NCBI GenBank assembly: GCA_903916245.1
Contig: CAIWVZ010000400.1
Coordinates: forward strand, 1 to 32,290
DNA: 32,290 bases
DNA from: an uncultured Planctomycetota bacterium
Lineage (GTDB): Bacteria; Planctomycetota; GCA-002687715; CAIWVZ01
Reading direction: 5' to 3'
Below are positions 1 through 9,006 of the stretch, one piece after another. Within the stretch, counting starts at the first letter, position 1. Each line of letters begins with the position of its first letter. Both the position numbers and the translations under genes were made by a program. The notes below the pieces were generated by a model, which was not told the origin of the DNA, searched no databases, and saw nothing but the letters and a program-made list of their open reading frames with translations.

Positions 1-1614
1 TCCTCCGCCGAGTTGCACGCGGAATCCGAAAGCGTCGATTCGGGAGCCGTCCAGATCGGCAACGCGATCACGGAAAAGAAAGTCGCCGACGTCGTCCTCA
101 CGGCGCGCGATCGCGACCTTTTCCGCGCCATCACGGACTGCGGCGCGGGCGGATTCTCGTCGGCCGTCGGCGAGATGGGAGCGGAATGCGGCGCGGACGT
201 CGTCCTCGATGCCGCCCCGTTGAAGTACGCGGGGCTCTCCCCCGCCGAAATCTGGATTTCGGAAGCGCAGGAGCGCATGGTCCTCGCCGTGCAACCGGAG
301 CGTCTCGACGCGCTGCTCGCGCTCTGCCGCGACGAAGACGTCGAAGCCGCGGTCCTCGGAACCTTCACCGACACCGGACGCCTTCGGATCCGCCACGCCG
401 GCGTATTGCACGCCGACATGGACATGAACTTCCTTCACGACGGCGTGCCGAAGACCGCCCGCGAAGCGGTTTGGGAAGCACCGGCGCCGCAGCCGGATCC
501 GACGGTGGCACCGGGTGAAACGGGCACCGCGATCCTTCGACTCTTGTCCACTCCCGACATCGCCTCGAAGGAGTGGATCATCCGTCAGTACGACCACGAG
601 GTGCAGGCGGGCAGCGTGGTGAAGCCGCTCGTCGGCACGCGCCATCACGGCCCGTCCGACGCCGCCGTCGTCGCGCCGGTGCTCGGCGCTCGCCGCGGAT
701 TCGCGCTCGGCAACGGAATCGCGCCGCGACACGCGGACCTCGATCCCGCCTCCGCTGCGGAAGCGGGCATCGACGAAGCGCTCCGCAACGTGGTCGCCGT
801 GGGCGGCGACCCGTCGCGCTGCGCGATCCTCGACAACTTCTCGTGGGGCAACTGCCGCAAGCCCGACCGTCTCGGAGCCATGGTGCGTTGCTCGGTCGCC
901 TGTCGCGATACGGCGATCGCGTTGGGCACGCCGTTCGTCTCCGGCAAGGACTCGCTGAACAACGAGTATCTCGCCGACGGCCGCACCATCGTCATCCCGC
1001 ACACTCTCCTCGTCACCGCGCTCGCGATCGTCCCGGACGTCGCCGATTGCGTGACGATGGATCTCAAGGCCGCGGGACGCTCGTTGTGGCAGATCGGCGT
1101 TTCGAAGGAAGAACTCGGCGGATCCGCGCTCGCACGCCTCGCCGGAACCCTCGGAACGCGGGCCCCGCGCATCGACGGCGCGCGCGCGAAGGCGACGTTC
1201 GCGGCGCTGCACGCCGCGATCCGCAAGGGCCTCGTGGCGTCGTGCCACGACCTCTCCGAAGGCGGCCTCGCCGTGGCGTTGGCCGAAATGGTCCTCGCGG
1301 GTGAAATCGGCGCGGAGGTCGACGTCGATGCGGCTCCCGCCGCCGCGGGGGCGACGCTCACCGCGCGACTCTTCGGCGAAAGCCTCACGCGCTTCGTCGT
1401 CGAAGTCGCCCCGGGACGCGACGCGGACTTCGCGGCGTGCTTCGCGGGACTCGACGCGGCGCGCATCGGCACGACTACCGAGAAGCCCGAACTCGTCCTC
1501 GCGTCGGGCGGACGACGTCTCGCGGCCCTCTCCGCGACGGATCTCGAACGTGCGTGGCGGCCGTCGCTTTCCAACATCCTTCAATCGGGCATTTCGGCTT
1601 CGGAGGCGCACTGA
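1..1614 (+). CDS. purL: Phosphoribosylformylglycinamidine synthase, PurL-type (5' end truncated by window)
   Basis: Frame 1 is open from base 1 (SSAELHAESESVDSGAVQIGNAITEKK, then DCGAGGFSSAVGEMG, DNFSWGNCRKPDRLGAMVRC, FVSGKDSLNNEY); PurL-type motifs; followed 1 nt later by purQ. Confidence 0.95.
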   Translation, partial: SSAELHAESESVDSGAVQIGNAITEKKVADVVLTARDRDLFRAITDCGAGGFSSAVGEMGAECGADVVLDAAPLKYAGLSPAEIWISEAQERMVLAVQPERLDALLALCRDEDVEAAVLGTFTDTGRLRIRHAGVLHADMDMNFLHDGVPKTAREAVWEAPAPQPDPTVAPGETGTAILRLLSTPDIASKEWIIRQYDHEVQAGSVVKPLVGTRHHGPSDAAVVAPVLGARRGFALGNGIAPRHADLDPASAAEAGIDEALRNVVAVGGDPSRCAILDNFSWGNCRKPDRLGAMVRCSVACRDTAIALGTPFVSGKDSLNNEYLADGRTIVIPHTLLVTALAIVPDVADCVTMDLKAAGRSLWQIGVSKEELGGSALARLAGTLGTRAPRIDGARAKATFAALHAAIRKGLVASCHDLSEGGLAVALAEMVLAGEIGAEVDVDAAPAAAGATLTARLFGESLTRFVVEVAPGRDADFAACFAGLDAARIGTTTEKPELVLASGGRRLAALSATDLERAWRPSLSNILQSGISASEAH

Positions 1615-1615
1615 G

Positions 1616-2401
1616 ATGGCGACGCCCAAGGTTCTCGTCCTGCGCTGCGCGGGCATCAACTGCAACGAAGAGACCGCGCACGCGTGGAATATGGTGGGTG
1701 CCGACGCGGAACAGGTGCACCTCAATCGGCTCCTCGAGTCTCCCGGAATCCTCGACCACTACGCCGTCGTGAGCATCCCGGGTGGTTTCTCCTACGGAGA
1801 CGACATCGCGTCCGGCAAGGTGCTCGCAACCGAACTCACCATCGCGCTCGGTGGCGCGCTCCGTCGCTTCGTCGATCGGGGCGGCATGGTTTGGGGCATC
1901 TGCAACGGCTTCCAAGTTCTCGTGAAGACCGGCCTCCTTCCCGGCACCCTCCGCGACGGACACCGCGTGGCCGCGACGCTGACGTGGAACGACTCGCACC
2001 GCTACGAAGACCGTTGGGTGCATGTACGCCTCGACGGTCGGCTCTGCCCGGTCGTCGAGAAGGACGGCGCGGTCATCGAATTGCCCGTCGCCCACGGCGA
2101 AGGCAAGTTCGTTACCGGGACGCCGGAGGAACTCGCCGCTCTCGAGGCCGAAGGCCGTGTCGTTTTGCGTTACGTCTCGCCGACCGGCGGTAAGCCCGTC
2201 TACCCGGAGAATCCGAACGGCGCCATGGGCGACGTCGCGGGTGTCTGCGACGCGACGGGGCGCGTCTTCGGCCTGATGCCGCATCCGGAACGTTTCCTCA
2301 CGCCGTGGCAACATCCGCGCTGGACGCGCGAACGTCATCGCACCGAAGGTGACGGACTTTCTCTGTTCCGCGGGGCGGTTCGCGCCCTCAAGGGATCATG
2401 A
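1616..2401 (+). CDS. purQ: Phosphoribosylformylglycinamidine synthase glutaminase subunit PurQ
   Basis: MATPKVLVLRCAGINCNEETAHAWNMVGA..., SIPGGFSYGDDIASGK, GICNGFQVLVKTGLLPG (class I glutaminase Cys), FGLMPHPERF. Start placed at ATG 1616, not the upstream in-frame extension at 1301. Confidence 0.95.
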   Translation: MATPKVLVLRCAGINCNEETAHAWNMVGADAEQVHLNRLLESPGILDHYAVVSIPGGFSYGDDIASGKVLATELTIALGGALRRFVDRGGMVWGICNGFQVLVKTGLLPGTLRDGHRVAATLTWNDSHRYEDRWVHVRLDGRLCPVVEKDGAVIELPVAHGEGKFVTGTPEELAALEAEGRVVLRYVSPTGGKPVYPENPNGAMGDVAGVCDATGRVFGLMPHPERFLTPWQHPRWTRERHRTEGDGLSLFRGAVRALKGS

Positions 2402-3336
2402 ACCGCGCGACTTGGTTGTTCGCGCTCGCACTCGTCGCCGCGGGCTGTGGTCCGTCGACCGACGGGCCCGCGGCGCCCGCGGAAGGTTCCGCGGTGCTTC
2501 GCTCGCAAACCGACGACATGAGCAGCACCTCCACGCGCATTTCGACGATCTTGAATCGTCCGTGGAGCACATCGTTCCCGTCGGTCTCCCGACTCCGCAC
2601 CCGCCTCGCCGCCGCTCAGGCTTTCATCGAAGAGGCGGCGGCCTCCGCGACCGATCCGACCAACATCGACGCGCTCGTCCGCAAAGGCCGCGAACTCGTC
2701 GTGGCGCCCGACATGCCCGTCGCCCGCGCGCTCGCCGCCTTCGAATACATGGCGCACCGCCTCGATCGCGGGACGCTGCTCGACGAGCAGTTGCCGCAGG
2801 CCGCCTCCGATGCGGAAGCCCTCGGCGGACGCGGCGTGAAACTCCGCAGCGATGCGTGGCGCGACGGATGGCGCTTCGCCAAGGAACGGCTCGAGGCGGC
2901 GATCACCGCCACGCTCGCGGCGACCGCCGATGCGGCCGCTCAGGACGCACGCATCGCGGACGGAATGATGGAACGGGCCGTCGCCGACGGCGAACGACTA
3001 CTCGGCGAAATCAAAGCGGCGGTCGTCGCCGCCCGCGATGCGCGCTACCGGGAAACGCTCATTCAGAAGCGGGTGGCTTGGGCGCGCGACGTCGCGAAGC
3101 GCGCCGGCGAAAAACTCTCCCCCGAGGCGCGGGCGGCTCTCGACGCCGCCTCCGGCTACGCCGACGGCGGATTGAAGGCCGACGTCGATGCGGCGGTCGC
3201 CTCCGTCTTCGCCGGAAGTCCGGACGCCCGCACCCGCATCGACGCGTTGTCGAAAACGGTAGACGGGCACGTCACCGCTCTGATGGAGCGCTTCCTCGCG
3301 CTCGGACGTTCGCTGGGTCTTCCGGATCCGGAGTGA
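2398..3336 (+). CDS. Hypothetical lipoprotein, predicted helical
   Basis: ATGA overlap with the purQ stop; N-terminus MNRATWLFALALVAAGCGPS has a signal peptide with lipobox-like VAAGC; Ala/Arg/Glu-rich helical remainder; family not recognised. Confidence 0.75.
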   Translation: MNRATWLFALALVAAGCGPSTDGPAAPAEGSAVLRSQTDDMSSTSTRISTILNRPWSTSFPSVSRLRTRLAAAQAFIEEAAASATDPTNIDALVRKGRELVVAPDMPVARALAAFEYMAHRLDRGTLLDEQLPQAASDAEALGGRGVKLRSDAWRDGWRFAKERLEAAITATLAATADAAAQDARIADGMMERAVADGERLLGEIKAAVVAARDARYRETLIQKRVAWARDVAKRAGEKLSPEARAALDAASGYADGGLKADVDAAVASVFAGSPDARTRIDALSKTVDGHVTALMERFLALGRSLGLPDPE

Positions 3337-3345
3337 CCGCGCGCG

Positions 3346-5298
3346 TCACGCCTTGGGCGCGACGACCGATTCCCAACCCGGCTTCAGCGTCCGCACGGAA
3401 TCCTTGCGGACCGTCAGGCCGATCGCATCGAAGTGTTCGAGAAGCGGGATGACGTATTTGCGCGTTCCGCCGATGACGTCCTTCGCCTCGATCGACGTGA
3501 TCTGCCCCTTCGCGACGCAATGCGCCACCACGCGATCGCGAGCCCCGTCGAGCGCCTCTCTGTGGAGAACGACGCTTTCGTCGAGACGCTTCGCTTTGCC
3601 TTGCGCTTCGAGCATGGTGAGCAAATTCAAGATGCGCTTCTCCGGTCGCTGCGCTTCCTTCGCGAGATCGGCGGGAAGCGGCGTCGCCATACCCGTCGAC
3701 CGGAGACGTTCCTCGAGCCAACCGATCAGGCGGCGATCTTCCTGCGAAAGACCCCCTTTGAACGCCTTGAGGCGCCACTCCGGGTTCTGACGCTCGACCG
3801 TTCCGCGTCGCACCGCGTCGGCCAAAAACAATTCGACGACGGCGGGCGGATGCCTCACGGACGACGCGATCTCGAAGAGACCGAACCCCCATGCGTAGTG
3901 ATTGGCCTGATGCAAGGCATTCAAATTCTCTTCGACGGCGCGCGCCCCGACTTCGACGGGGTCGACGTGCAACAGGGTCCCCGCTCCCGGCACGCGCACG
4001 ATGCGTCCCTTCGCGACGAGCGCGTCGACGATCGGCTGCGTCTCCGCTTCGGTCGCGCGCACCATGGCCGGAAGATCCGCGGGTGCGACGGGATGCAGAC
4101 TTTGCGCGCGGATCACCGCTTCGACGTAGGCGGCTCGGTCGCCGAGCGCCTGCTCCTTCGCCGCGAGGTTGTCGGTGATCCAGTTTCGACTTTGCTTATG
4201 CCGGAACTTGGTCTCACCGAGAATCACGCCGCCTCCGAGCGTCCGTTCCGGCGACGCGAGGCGCAGAAGGAATCTGTCCCCGGGAGCGACGATCACCGGT
4301 TCTTCGAGTCGCACCTGCGCGAAGACGTCTCCGCCCGGATCGACCTCCTTCGCGTCGAGAAGCACGAGGGTGCCGAGCGTTTCCGTGGTGTTCGCGTGGA
4401 ATCTCACCGGAACGTGCGACGCGAGTTTGCGCCCGAACGACGGAAGCAGTTTGAATCGCACCTCGATCAGAGGTGACGCGGAGAAGATCCCCGGGGCGCA
4501 GACCGAGCAGCCGCGTCCGACGTCCTTCCAATTCACGTCGGAAAGATTCAACGCGACGCGCTGCCCCGCGCCCGCGCGCGGCACGGAAAGATGGTGCGCC
4601 TGAATCGATCGCACGCGGGCCGGCGTTCCCTGCGGCAGGATTTCCAACTCGTCACCCACCGCCACGGAGCCCGACAACGGAACGCCCGTCACCACCGTGC
4701 CGTGTCCTTTCACCGTAAAACTACGCTGAATCGGCAGACGGAACGGGCCCGACGCGTCCTTCGGCGGCACGGTCGCCACTTGGCGCTCGAGTTCGGCACG
4801 CACGGCGTCGAGGCCTTCGCCCGTCACGTTCGAGCAGCGCACGACCGGAGCACCTTCGAGGAAGGTGCCGCGCGCGAAGTCCGCGAGCTCCTCTTCGACG
4901 AGATCGGGCATGCCGTCCTCGACCAAGTCGATTTTGGTCATGACGACGAATCCGCGCGTCAAACCGAGGATCCGCATGATCTCGAGATGCTCGCGCGTCT
5001 GCGGCATCACGGAATCGTCGGCGGCGACGACGAGCATGACGACGTCGAGTCCCGTCGCTCCGGCCACCATGTTCCGAATGAAGCGCTCGTGGCCGGGAAC
5101 GTCGATGAGTCCGACCTGTCGTCCGGACGTCGTCGTGTACTCGGCGTACCCCAAATCGATCGTCAAACCGCGTTCGCGCTCTTCCTTGAGACGATCGGGA
5201 TCCGTTCCCGTCAACGCCTTGACGAGGCTCGACTTTCCGTGGTCGATATGGCCCGCGGTGCCGACGACCGCGCGGAAGATCTCGGGGACCGTCTCCAT
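3346..5298 (-). CDS. selB: Selenocysteine-specific translation elongation factor SelB
   Basis: METVPEIFRAVVGTAGHIDHGKSSLVKALTGTDPDRLKEERERGLTIDLGYAEY..., DVPGHERFIRNMVAGATGLD, TKIDLV; C-terminal extension with DRRLIGWLEERLRSTGMATP...RKYVIPLLEHFDAIGLTVR, like SelB winged helices. Start reset from the 7065 ORF start to ATG at 5298. Confidence 0.93.
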   Translation of the reverse strand: METVPEIFRAVVGTAGHIDHGKSSLVKALTGTDPDRLKEERERGLTIDLGYAEYTTTSGRQVGLIDVPGHERFIRNMVAGATGLDVVMLVVAADDSVMPQTREHLEIMRILGLTRGFVVMTKIDLVEDGMPDLVEEELADFARGTFLEGAPVVRCSNVTGEGLDAVRAELERQVATVPPKDASGPFRLPIQRSFTVKGHGTVVTGVPLSGSVAVGDELEILPQGTPARVRSIQAHHLSVPRAGAGQRVALNLSDVNWKDVGRGCSVCAPGIFSASPLIEVRFKLLPSFGRKLASHVPVRFHANTTETLGTLVLLDAKEVDPGGDVFAQVRLEEPVIVAPGDRFLLRLASPERTLGGGVILGETKFRHKQSRNWITDNLAAKEQALGDRAAYVEAVIRAQSLHPVAPADLPAMVRATEAETQPIVDALVAKGRIVRVPGAGTLLHVDPVEVGARAVEENLNALHQANHYAWGFGLFEIASSVRHPPAVVELFLADAVRRGTVERQNPEWRLKAFKGGLSQEDRRLIGWLEERLRSTGMATPLPADLAKEAQRPEKRILNLLTMLEAQGKAKRLDESVVLHREALDGARDRVVAHCVAKGQITSIEAKDVIGGTRKYVIPLLEHFDAIGLTVRKDSVRTLKPGWESVVAPKA

Positions 5299-5352
5299 CG
5301 CCGCGATTCTACCCGCGGAGGCGTCCCGGGTCCGTGCTACCGTGACCGCCCG

Positions 5353-7119
5353 ATGCTCGCGCCGCCCCTTTGGAATCTGCTCCCCCGCGACCACGACGCG
5401 GAAACCGCGTTGATGAGCGAACTTCGTTGTTCGCGGATTCTCGCCGCGCTCCTCGTCCGTCGCGAACTCGCCGACCCGAAAGAGGCGCGTTCCTGGCTCG
5501 ATCCGGCGCTGACGGATCTCGAAGACCCGCTCGCGATCGTCGACATGCAGCGCGGCGCGGACCGCCTCGCGCAGGCGATTCGGGAAAAAGAGCCCGTCCT
5601 CATTTACGGCGACTACGACGTCGACGGCATGACGGGGACGTCTCTCCTCGTCAACTTCCTGCGACTCGCGGGCGTTCCCGTCGAATGGTTCATTCCGGAC
5701 CGCACACGCGACGGCTATTCCTTCAGCGACGGCGTCATCGACCGCTTCATCGCGCGTCCGGTTCGTCCCCGCGTCGTCATCACGGTCGACCACGGCACCA
5801 GCGCCCACGGGGGCATCGCGCGCCTCGTGGCGGCGGGGATCGACGTCGTCGTCACCGACCACCACGAGCCCCCCCCGGAACTCCCGACGGGCGCCGTCGC
5901 CCTCATCAACCCGAAACGCCGCGAAGATCGCTCCCGGGCACGCGATCTCTGCGGCGCCGCCGTCGCCTTCAAACTGGCGTGGGCCACGGCGCAGTCGTTC
6001 GGGGGCTCGAAGAAGGTCGCCCCCGAGTTCCGCGACTTCCTCGTCGACGCCATGGGTTTCGTGACCCTCGCGACGATCGCCGACGTGGTGAAACTGCGCG
6101 GCGACAACCGCACGCTGTGCACCCACGGTCTTCGCGTCATCCCGCACACGCGCTCGCCCGGGCTCAAGGCACTGCTTCGATCGGCGGGACTCGAAGGTCA
6201 GTCGGTCAAGGCGCGGACGGTCGCCTTCAAGATCGCGCCGCGACTCAACGCGGCGGGTCGGCTCGGTCGCGCCGAAGAAGTGGTGCGACTCTTGACGACG
6301 AAGGACACGCACGAAGCCGAAGCCGTCGCGGCGGGGCTCGAGAAGGCCAACGAAGAGCGCCGTTCGATCGACAAGGCGGTCCTCGAAGATGCCGAGCGCA
6401 TCCTGAAAAGAAGCGGCGGTGTTCCCCCGGGCGAAGGCATCTGCCTCGGAGCGAAGGACTGGCACTCGGGAGTCATCGGCATCGTGGCCGCACGTCTCGT
6501 CGATCGCTATCACGTGCCGACCTTGCTCATCGCGCTCAACGGCGACGAAGGTCGCGGATCGGCACGCGCCCCCGAAGGCTTCCATTTGAAGGAAGCCCTC
6601 GACGCCTGCGGGGATCACCTCGTCGGTTGGGGCGGACACGCCGGAGCCGCGGGATGCACCGTGACGGAAACGGCCTGGCCTAGGTTGCGCGAGCGCTTCA
6701 TCGCGTTCACGCGTGAAAAGCTCGCCTCCGCACCGCTGCGACCGACATGGCCTCTCGAAGCACTTCTGCGCATTTCCGACGTCACGACATCCCTGACGGA
6801 CGAGATCGATCGAATGGCGCCTTTCGGCTCGGGTAATCCGATGCCCCTGTTCCTCTTCCGCGACGTCCGCGTCGCGGGCGTCCCGTCGGTCATGGGTGAC
6901 GGCGGCGCGCACCTTCAGTTCATGGCGACGGACGGCGAATCCGCGCTGCGGGCGGTATGCTTCGGCGCGGGTTCCCGGATGCGGGAACTCGAAGCGCGCG
7001 GTGCGCGCTTCGCATTGGCGGCGCACGTGAAGTTCGACACGTTCAAGGGCGCCGGCAGCCTTCAACTCGAAGTCAAGGACTTCCGCCTCGACGACGGAGC
7101 CCCGACATGGACGCCCTGA
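5353..7119 (+). CDS. recJ: Single-stranded-DNA-specific exonuclease RecJ
   Basis: MLAPPLWNLL..., LIYGDYDVDGMTGTSLLVNFLR, ITVDHGTSAHGGI, VVTDHHEPPPELP, GWGGHAGAAGCTV: DHH/DHHA1 motifs of RecJ. Start placed at ATG 5353. Confidence 0.95.
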   Translation: MLAPPLWNLLPRDHDAETALMSELRCSRILAALLVRRELADPKEARSWLDPALTDLEDPLAIVDMQRGADRLAQAIREKEPVLIYGDYDVDGMTGTSLLVNFLRLAGVPVEWFIPDRTRDGYSFSDGVIDRFIARPVRPRVVITVDHGTSAHGGIARLVAAGIDVVVTDHHEPPPELPTGAVALINPKRREDRSRARDLCGAAVAFKLAWATAQSFGGSKKVAPEFRDFLVDAMGFVTLATIADVVKLRGDNRTLCTHGLRVIPHTRSPGLKALLRSAGLEGQSVKARTVAFKIAPRLNAAGRLGRAEEVVRLLTTKDTHEAEAVAAGLEKANEERRSIDKAVLEDAERILKRSGGVPPGEGICLGAKDWHSGVIGIVAARLVDRYHVPTLLIALNGDEGRGSARAPEGFHLKEALDACGDHLVGWGGHAGAAGCTVTETAWPRLRERFIAFTREKLASAPLRPTWPLEALLRISDVTTSLTDEIDRMAPFGSGNPMPLFLFRDVRVAGVPSVMGDGGAHLQFMATDGESALRAVCFGAGSRMRELEARGARFALAAHVKFDTFKGAGSLQLEVKDFRLDDGAPTWTP

Positions 7120-7763
7120 CCGGCCTTCTCGACGTCCTCATCCACCTCGATCAACACTTGAACGCGTGGGCCGCCGATTTCGGCGGGTGGATGTACGTCA
7201 TCCTCTTCGCGATCGTGTTCTGCGAAACCGGGTTGGTGGTGACGCCGTTCCTTCCCGGCGACTCGCTCCTGTTCGGAGTCGGCGCGCTCTCCGCCACTCC
7301 CGGATCACCGATCGACCCGTGGCTCGTCAGCATCCTGCTGATCGTCGCGGGCATTCTCGGCGACGCCGTCAACTACGCGATCGGACGCGCGGTCGGCCCG
7401 AAGATCTTCAATCGCCCGTCGTCACGATTCTTCAACACCGACCACCTCCTCAAGGCCCACGCCTTCTACGAGAAGTACGGCGGCAAGACGATCATCCTCG
7501 CCCGCTTCATTCCGATCGTGCGCACCTTCGCTCCGTTCGTCGCGGGCATCGGAAAAATGACGTACGCGAAGTTCGCTCTCTACAACGTGACGGGAGCCAT
7601 CGTGTGGGTCGTCGGCTTCGTCTTTCTCGGCCACCAGTTCGGCGGGCTCCCCTTCGTCAAGAAGAACTTCTCGCTCGTCATTCTCGCGATCATCGTTCTC
7701 AGCATCTTGCCCGCGGTGATCGAGATCATCCGCGCCCGCCGGGCCGCCAAGTCCGAGGCCTAA
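7107..7763 (+). CDS. DedA family membrane protein (SNARE-associated/VTT domain)
   Basis: FCETGLVVTPFLPGDSLLFGVGAL, AGILGDAVNYAIGRAVG, FYEKYGGKTIILARFIPIVRTFAPFVAGIGKM, typical of DedA; multiple TM helices; overlaps the recJ 3' end. Confidence 0.93.
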   Translation: MDALTGLLDVLIHLDQHLNAWAADFGGWMYVILFAIVFCETGLVVTPFLPGDSLLFGVGALSATPGSPIDPWLVSILLIVAGILGDAVNYAIGRAVGPKIFNRPSSRFFNTDHLLKAHAFYEKYGGKTIILARFIPIVRTFAPFVAGIGKMTYAKFALYNVTGAIVWVVGFVFLGHQFGGLPFVKKNFSLVILAIIVLSILPAVIEIIRARRAAKSEA

Positions 7764-7765
7764 CA

Positions 7766-7790
7766 CCTCCCGCCCGTAACGAGCGGGAGG
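7766..7790. terminator. Putative bidirectional terminator hairpin between convergent genes
   Basis: CCTCCCGC (7766-7773) / GCGGGAGG (7783-7790), 8-bp perfect stem, 9-nt loop, between the dedA stop and the convergent DHS-like stop; no clear T tract. Confidence 0.5.
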
Positions 7791-7805
7791 CCGGATCGAT
7801 CGCGA

Positions 7806-8918
7806 TCAGCCGCGCTTGCGGCGTTTCATCCAAAGGCCGTCGAGAATTTTCTCCGCTTCCGGGAGGCGGTCGTAGAGGCGCCGCGGCTTCTTGCGCAGCG
7901 CCGGCTCCGAAAGCAGCGCGGACGTGAGGAACGGCAGGGCGACCGTGACGTCGGAACGCAGGTAGACGCTGTCGATTTCGACGCACTCCGCCGACGTCTT
8001 GCCCCACGTGTGACCTTCGCCGGCGGTGCAGGAAGAGAGAGCGCCGTTGTCCACGACGTCGACGCACACCTGCACGTCGATGTCGAAACCGCGGGCGTCG
8101 ACTCCGAGGATCTGCGACAGAAGCGGTTCACCCTGAAGGGTGTAGTTCTTCGGGACACCGCCACCGACGATCCACACCGCCGCCTGACCGTCCTTCGCGC
8201 GAGCGAGGTTCTGAAGCGCCGCCATCTGATAGACGTCGCGGGCGACGTCGAGGCGGAACTTGAAGCCCTTCGGATCTTCCCGCTCGAGTTTCACCACGTT
8301 CAAATAGATGCTTCCGTCCTGCGGAGCACCGACGAAAATCGGAACGCCCTGTCGGAAGCACGTCGCCAAGAGGGACGGACGAGAAATCCCCTTCTCGTCT
8401 TCGAGCGCGGCGACCACCCGTCCGAGTTCGTAATGGAACTCGGCGGTCGTCATCGGCTTCGCGAACGGTTTGGACTTGAGCACCTTGCAGAAGAACAGAT
8501 CGGTATCGAGCAGAACGTCCTCGTCGAACCCGATGTCGTAGATGCGGATGATGCGATCCTTGCGATAGACGCGATCGTCCGCGTGAGGGTTGACCTCGTG
8601 GAGAACGAATCCGAGGGTCCGGTGAAGGTCGTGGTAGAGATTCGCCCCGGTCGTCGTGAGGCACGAGACGTAGCCCGCTTCGATCATGGGAATGAGGCAG
8701 GAAAGATGCATGCCCGCAGGCGTCATGGCACCGCTCACCGTCATGAACACGGTGTGGTCGTCCGCGATGCTCTTGCGCATCAGCCGATGCGCTTCACGCA
8801 TGCCGCGCCCCGCGTACGCCGGGAAGGCGGTTTCCAAAATCTGGCGCGCGGTTTCCGTACCGGTCATGGCCGGAGGGGCGATGGGACGGGTCGACGGCTT
8901 CTTCGATCGGGGCTTCAT
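7806..8918 (-). CDS. Deoxyhypusine synthase family protein (bacterial DHS-like)
   Basis: GAMTPAGMHLSCLIPMIEAGYVSCLTTTGANLYHDLH, DRIIRIYDIGFDEDVLLDTD, AAVWIVGGGVPKNYTLQ with the active-site-type Lys of DHS-like enzymes, GALSSCTAGEGHTWGK. Confidence 0.88.
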   Translation of the reverse strand: MKPRSKKPSTRPIAPPAMTGTETARQILETAFPAYAGRGMREAHRLMRKSIADDHTVFMTVSGAMTPAGMHLSCLIPMIEAGYVSCLTTTGANLYHDLHRTLGFVLHEVNPHADDRVYRKDRIIRIYDIGFDEDVLLDTDLFFCKVLKSKPFAKPMTTAEFHYELGRVVAALEDEKGISRPSLLATCFRQGVPIFVGAPQDGSIYLNVVKLEREDPKGFKFRLDVARDVYQMAALQNLARAKDGQAAVWIVGGGVPKNYTLQGEPLLSQILGVDARGFDIDVQVCVDVVDNGALSSCTAGEGHTWGKTSAECVEIDSVYLRSDVTVALPFLTSALLSEPALRKKPRRLYDRLPEAEKILDGLWMKRRKRG

Positions 8919-8960
8919 GCGGGTGTTCTAACGCCCGGTTCCCCTCGCGTCGACGGGAAG

Positions 8961-8988
8961 CGACCCGGCGGTTGTCACGACCGGGTCG
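8961..8988. promoter_or_regulatory. Inverted repeat in divergent intergenic region (possible operator)
   Basis: CGACCCGG (8961-8968) / CCGGGTCG (8981-8988), 12-nt spacer, between the divergent starts at 8918 (-) and 9007 (+). Confidence 0.35.
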
Positions 8989-9006
8989 GAAACGGAGCAT
9001 GGCTCC

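Noticed and set aside
5871-5878. C8 run in recJ
   Set aside because: Encodes EPPPE in an otherwise intact RecJ DHH region; ordinary for high-GC coding sequence.
5299-7065. N-terminal extension of the selB ORF (1239 aa) and the 5' extension of the recJ ORF (from 4591)
   Set aside because: Each extension is antisense to the other gene; SelB and RecJ homology begins at 5298 and 5353.
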